A stretch of 64,000 nucleotides of DNA from Iamia sp. SCSIO 61187 (GTDB lineage Bacteria; Actinomycetota; Acidimicrobiia; Acidimicrobiales; Iamiaceae), in NCBI RefSeq assembly GCF_019443745.1, contig NZ_CP050948.1, positions 1,860,001-1,924,000 of the forward strand. The letters run 5' to 3'. Both the position numbers and the translations under genes were made by a program. Every line of letters starts with the position of its first letter. The stretch's first letter is position 1. The notes under the pieces are model-generated. The model had not been told where the DNA came from, did no database searches, and saw only the letters and a list, made by a program, of their open reading frames with translations. Of the stretch, positions 61,691 to 64,000 are shown one piece after another.

Positions 61691-62221
61691 TCAGACCGGG
61701 ACCTGCTCCAGCGTCCCGGTGTGCACGTCGTAGACGGCCGCCCCCACCACCAGGTCGGGGCCGAGGAGGGGCTCGGCCCGGATCCGGGCCACGTCCTCGG
61801 CCAGGCCGGCGCTCGGGCTGGCGATGGCGCAGGGCTCGTAGGCGACGATCGTCGGGTCGTCGACCGCCCGCCCGGTCGCGGCGGCCACCTTGGCCCGGAC
61901 CTCGTCGTCGGTGCCCACCAGGCCGCAGTCGGTGTGCGGCATCAGGAGCACCCGGCTGCCGCCGAGGAGGTGGACGGCGAGCACCAGCGACCGCAGGGCG
62001 TTGTCGGTGATGCGGGCGCCGGCGCTGCGGATGATCTTGGCGTCGCCCGGGGCCAGCCCGAGGACCGCGAGCGGATCGATCCGGGTGTCCATGCAGGTGA
62101 CGACGGTGAGGCCCCGGGCGGCGTAGCCCTCCAGGCCCTCCAGGGCGAAGCGCTCGGCGTAGGCGGTGTTGCCCGCCCAGACGTCGGCGAAGGGATCGGC
62201 GTCGGGGGTTGCGTCGGCCAT
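61691..62221 (-). CDS. Beta-class carbonic anhydrase
   Basis: A 176-residue zinc enzyme that interconverts CO2 and bicarbonate. Zinc ligands are visible as Cys43 (VVTCMDTRID, with the Asp45/Arg47 dyad), His96 and Cys99 (LMPHTDCG). Rossmann-like strands IIRSAGARITDNALRSLVLA are typical of the short actinobacterial type. ATG 62221 starts MADATPDADPFADVWAGNTA. Divergent from kgd across 72 bp; supplying bicarbonate near the TCA enzymes is plausible but not shown. Confidence 0.93.
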   Translation of the reverse strand: MADATPDADPFADVWAGNTAYAERFALEGLEGYAARGLTVVTCMDTRIDPLAVLGLAPGDAKIIRSAGARITDNALRSLVLAVHLLGGSRVLLMPHTDCGLVGTDDEVRAKVAAATGRAVDDPTIVAYEPCAIASPSAGLAEDVARIRAEPLLGPDLVVGAAVYDVHTGTLEQVPV

Positions 62222-62279
62222 GGCAAGAGGATGGCCCGACCCGTGGTCAGGGGCGAAACCGAGAACGGGGGGCGCTCGG

Positions 62280-62285
62280 TAGGGT
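62280..62285 (+). promoter_or_regulatory. -10-like element of leaderless kgd
   Basis: TAGGGT ends 8 nt before ATG 62294; no ribosome site. Confidence 0.55.
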
Positions 62286-62293
62286 TGCAGGCG

Positions 62294-64000
62294 ATGTCTG
62301 AGGAACCAGCGCCGCCGTCCGACACCCTGGGCCCCAACGCCTGGCTGGTCGATGAGATGTACGAGAGCTACACCGAGGACCCGTCCTCGGTGAGCGAGAG
62401 CTGGCAGGAGTTCTTCTCCGGCTACACCCCCACCGGACCGGGCGGCGCCACCGCGTCGCGCCCCGCCACCAACGGCGACGCCGGCTCGTCGCCGGCGGCC
62501 GCCTCCGCCGGTGCCGGCCAGACCAGCGAGCAGGCCGACCCGGTCGCGGCCCCGGCGGCGGGCACGGCCCGGACCCGCGAGTCGAAGGCCAAGGCCGAGG
62601 CCACGGGCCCGACCTCGGGCGACGGCGGCGCCACGGCGAAGGCCAGCGCTCCCTCGGGCGCCCCGACGGCGCCGACCGAGGGGGGCAAGGCCGAGGAGGC
62701 GCCCAAGGCGACGAAGGAGGCGCCCAAGGGCAAGGACGCCACCGGGTCCGACGAGGAGCCGCCCGGCGAGCCCCTCCGCGGCGCGGCGGCGCGCATCGTC
62801 GCCAACATGGAGGCCAGCCTCGAGGTCCCCACCGCCACCAGCTTCCGCGAGGTGCCGGCCAAGCTCCTCGAGGTCAACCGCAAGGTCATCAACGGCTACC
62901 TGTCGCGCACCCGGGGCGGGAAGGTCAGCTTCACCCACATCATCGGCTACGCCGTCGTCCGCGCCATCGCCGACTCGGTCCCGGCCATGAACAACACCTA
63001 CGTCGAGGGCCCCGACGGCAAGCCCCGCAAGGTCACCAACGACGAGGTGAACCTCGGGCTCGCGGTCGACATCGAGAAGAAGGACGGCTCCCGCACCCTC
63101 ATGGTGCCGGTCATCCGCGACGCCGCCGGGCTCGACTTCGCCGGCTTCTGGGCGGCCTACGAGGAGCTGATCCGCAAGGTCCGCACGAACAAGCTGACCC
63201 CCGACGACTTCGCCGGCGCCACCGTCACCTTGACCAACCCGGGCACGATCGGCACGGTCCAGTCCGTGCCCCGCCTCATGCCGGGCCAGGGCGTCATCGT
63301 CGGCGTGGGCCGCCTGGACTTCCCGACCGCCTTCCAGGGCGCCGACCCCGAGGCCCTGGCCGACCTGGGCGTGTCGAAGGTGATGACGGTGACGTCGACC
63401 TACGACCACCGCATCATCCAGGGCGCCGAGTCGGGGCTGTTCCTCAAGCGCATCCACGAGCTGCTGATGGGCGACGGGGACTTCTACGACGGCGTCTTCC
63501 GCTCGATCGGGGTGCCGTACGAGGCCGTCAAGTGGCTCCAGGACACCAACCCGGTGGACAAGGAGGAGTCGACCCTCCAGAAGCAGATCCACGTCCAGAC
63601 CCTGATCAACATGTACCGGGTGCGCGGCCACCTCATCGCCGACCTCGACCCGCTGGCGGCCAAGGAGCCGCAGATGCACAGCGAGCTCGACCCGGCGACC
63701 TACGGGCTGACGATCTGGGACCTCGACCGCGAGTTCCTCACCGACGGCCTCGCCGGCAAGCCCAAGATGACCCTGGGCGACATCCTCGGCGTGCTGCGCA
63801 ACGCGTACTGCCGTCGCATCGGCATCGAGTACATGCACATCCAGGAGCCCGAGGAGAAGGCCTGGATCCAGGAGCAGGTCGAGGGGGCCTCGACGTTCCT
63901 TCCGCCCGAGGACCAGCGCCACATCCTGGGCCGGGTCAACGCGGCCGAGGCGTTCGAGAAGTTCCTCGGCACCAAGTACCTGGGCCAGAAGCGCTTCGGC
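62294..64000 (+). CDS. kgd: Multifunctional 2-oxoglutarate metabolism enzyme Kgd/SucA, 5' part
   Basis: 569 residues visible, open to the right edge. Order: an N-terminal E1-type segment (LGPNAWLVDEMYESYTEDPS), a 110-residue Ala/Pro/Lys/Glu linker, an acyltransferase (E2 catalytic) domain with TYDHRIIQGAESG, then the E1 decarboxylase beginning VQTLINMYRVRGHLIADLDP. This fusion is the actinobacterial E1-E2 that decarboxylates 2-oxoglutarate and passes succinyl groups on in the TCA cycle. The C-terminal ThDP-binding part is outside the window. The E2 part here lacks a lipoyl domain, as in mycobacterial Kgd. Confidence 0.93.
   Translation, partial: MSEEPAPPSDTLGPNAWLVDEMYESYTEDPSSVSESWQEFFSGYTPTGPGGATASRPATNGDAGSSPAAASAGAGQTSEQADPVAAPAAGTARTRESKAKAEATGPTSGDGGATAKASAPSGAPTAPTEGGKAEEAPKATKEAPKGKDATGSDEEPPGEPLRGAAARIVANMEASLEVPTATSFREVPAKLLEVNRKVINGYLSRTRGGKVSFTHIIGYAVVRAIADSVPAMNNTYVEGPDGKPRKVTNDEVNLGLAVDIEKKDGSRTLMVPVIRDAAGLDFAGFWAAYEELIRKVRTNKLTPDDFAGATVTLTNPGTIGTVQSVPRLMPGQGVIVGVGRLDFPTAFQGADPEALADLGVSKVMTVTSTYDHRIIQGAESGLFLKRIHELLMGDGDFYDGVFRSIGVPYEAVKWLQDTNPVDKEESTLQKQIHVQTLINMYRVRGHLIADLDPLAAKEPQMHSELDPATYGLTIWDLDREFLTDGLAGKPKMTLGDILGVLRNAYCRRIGIEYMHIQEPEEKAWIQEQVEGASTFLPPEDQRHILGRVNAAEAFEKFLGTKYLGQKRFG

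Overview
The window is very GC-rich, densely packed actinobacterial chromosome with many GTG starts. Actinobacterial markers are endonuclease NucS, a Kgd-type multifunctional 2-oxoglutarate enzyme, several luciferase-like flavin oxidoreductases, a DUF2630 protein and a 13E12-type DUF222/HNH protein. The gene mix (lipid and steroid-type catabolism, KstR-like sites, leaderless promoters) fits class Acidimicrobiia, for example an Iamia-like organism. That placement is inference, not a computed result. I saw no rRNA, tRNA, CRISPR array, insertion sequence or replication origin.

Region 1 (1-20962) is catabolic: three SDR oxidoreductases, luciferase-like monooxygenases, a DHA2 exporter, an amidohydrolase, an acyl-CoA dehydrogenase, an aldehyde dehydrogenase followed by an alcohol dehydrogenase and a cyclase-family hydrolase, an acyl-CoA synthetase and a degenerate ThDP-type protein. 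Two families of palindromic sites sit in front of these genes. One matches the KstR pattern TNNAACNNGTTNNA (4473, 9031, 10489). The other is CTGACGNNNCGTCAG (6569, 14293, 19176). Together they suggest two repressor regulons for lipid, steroid or related acyl-CoA breakdown.

Region 2 (20999-24749) holds a messy non-coding or decayed stretch, msrA, and a two-gene lipoprotein operon: a cupredoxin fused to a right-handed beta-helix, then a DUF1996 protein carrying a 37-nt perfect palindrome inside its frame.

Region 3 (24768-37758) is a cell-surface glycan locus: a GDP-sugar epimerase/reductase, a DPM1-like glycosyltransferase, a methyltransferase, a large GT-C-like membrane protein, four GT4/GT1 glycosyltransferases, two small unknown proteins translationally coupled to one of them, and a secreted amidase with DUF4214.

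Region 4 (37780-47915) holds a methyltransferase, nucS, a DUF222/HNH gene, a WYL regulator facing a NIPSNAP gene and an internally duplicated unknown gene, an ABC1 kinase and a GAF-PAS-PAS-GAF-PP2C phosphatase.

Region 5 (47912-64000) contains sulfate activation (cysQ, cysD-cysN-cysC), a divergent pair of glycoside hydrolases (GH36 and DUF5054), an AbiEi/DUF559-like gene, an alpha/beta hydrolase, a secreted lipase, a DUF998 membrane protein, ettA, a beta-carbonic anhydrase and the 5' part of kgd.

Two cross-cutting signals stand out. First, seven copies of an exactly 48-nt nested palindrome (GTTCTG...CAGAAC) occur at 10227-10345, 55808-55925 and 56935-57122. They form two sequence subfamilies that share length, ends and fold. 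Second, a -10-like element (NANNNT, usually TANNNT) lies 6 to 9 nt before the start codon of at least twenty genes, which points to widespread leaderless transcription. That signal also supports a frameshift at the start of the tandem GNAT gene near 5410.
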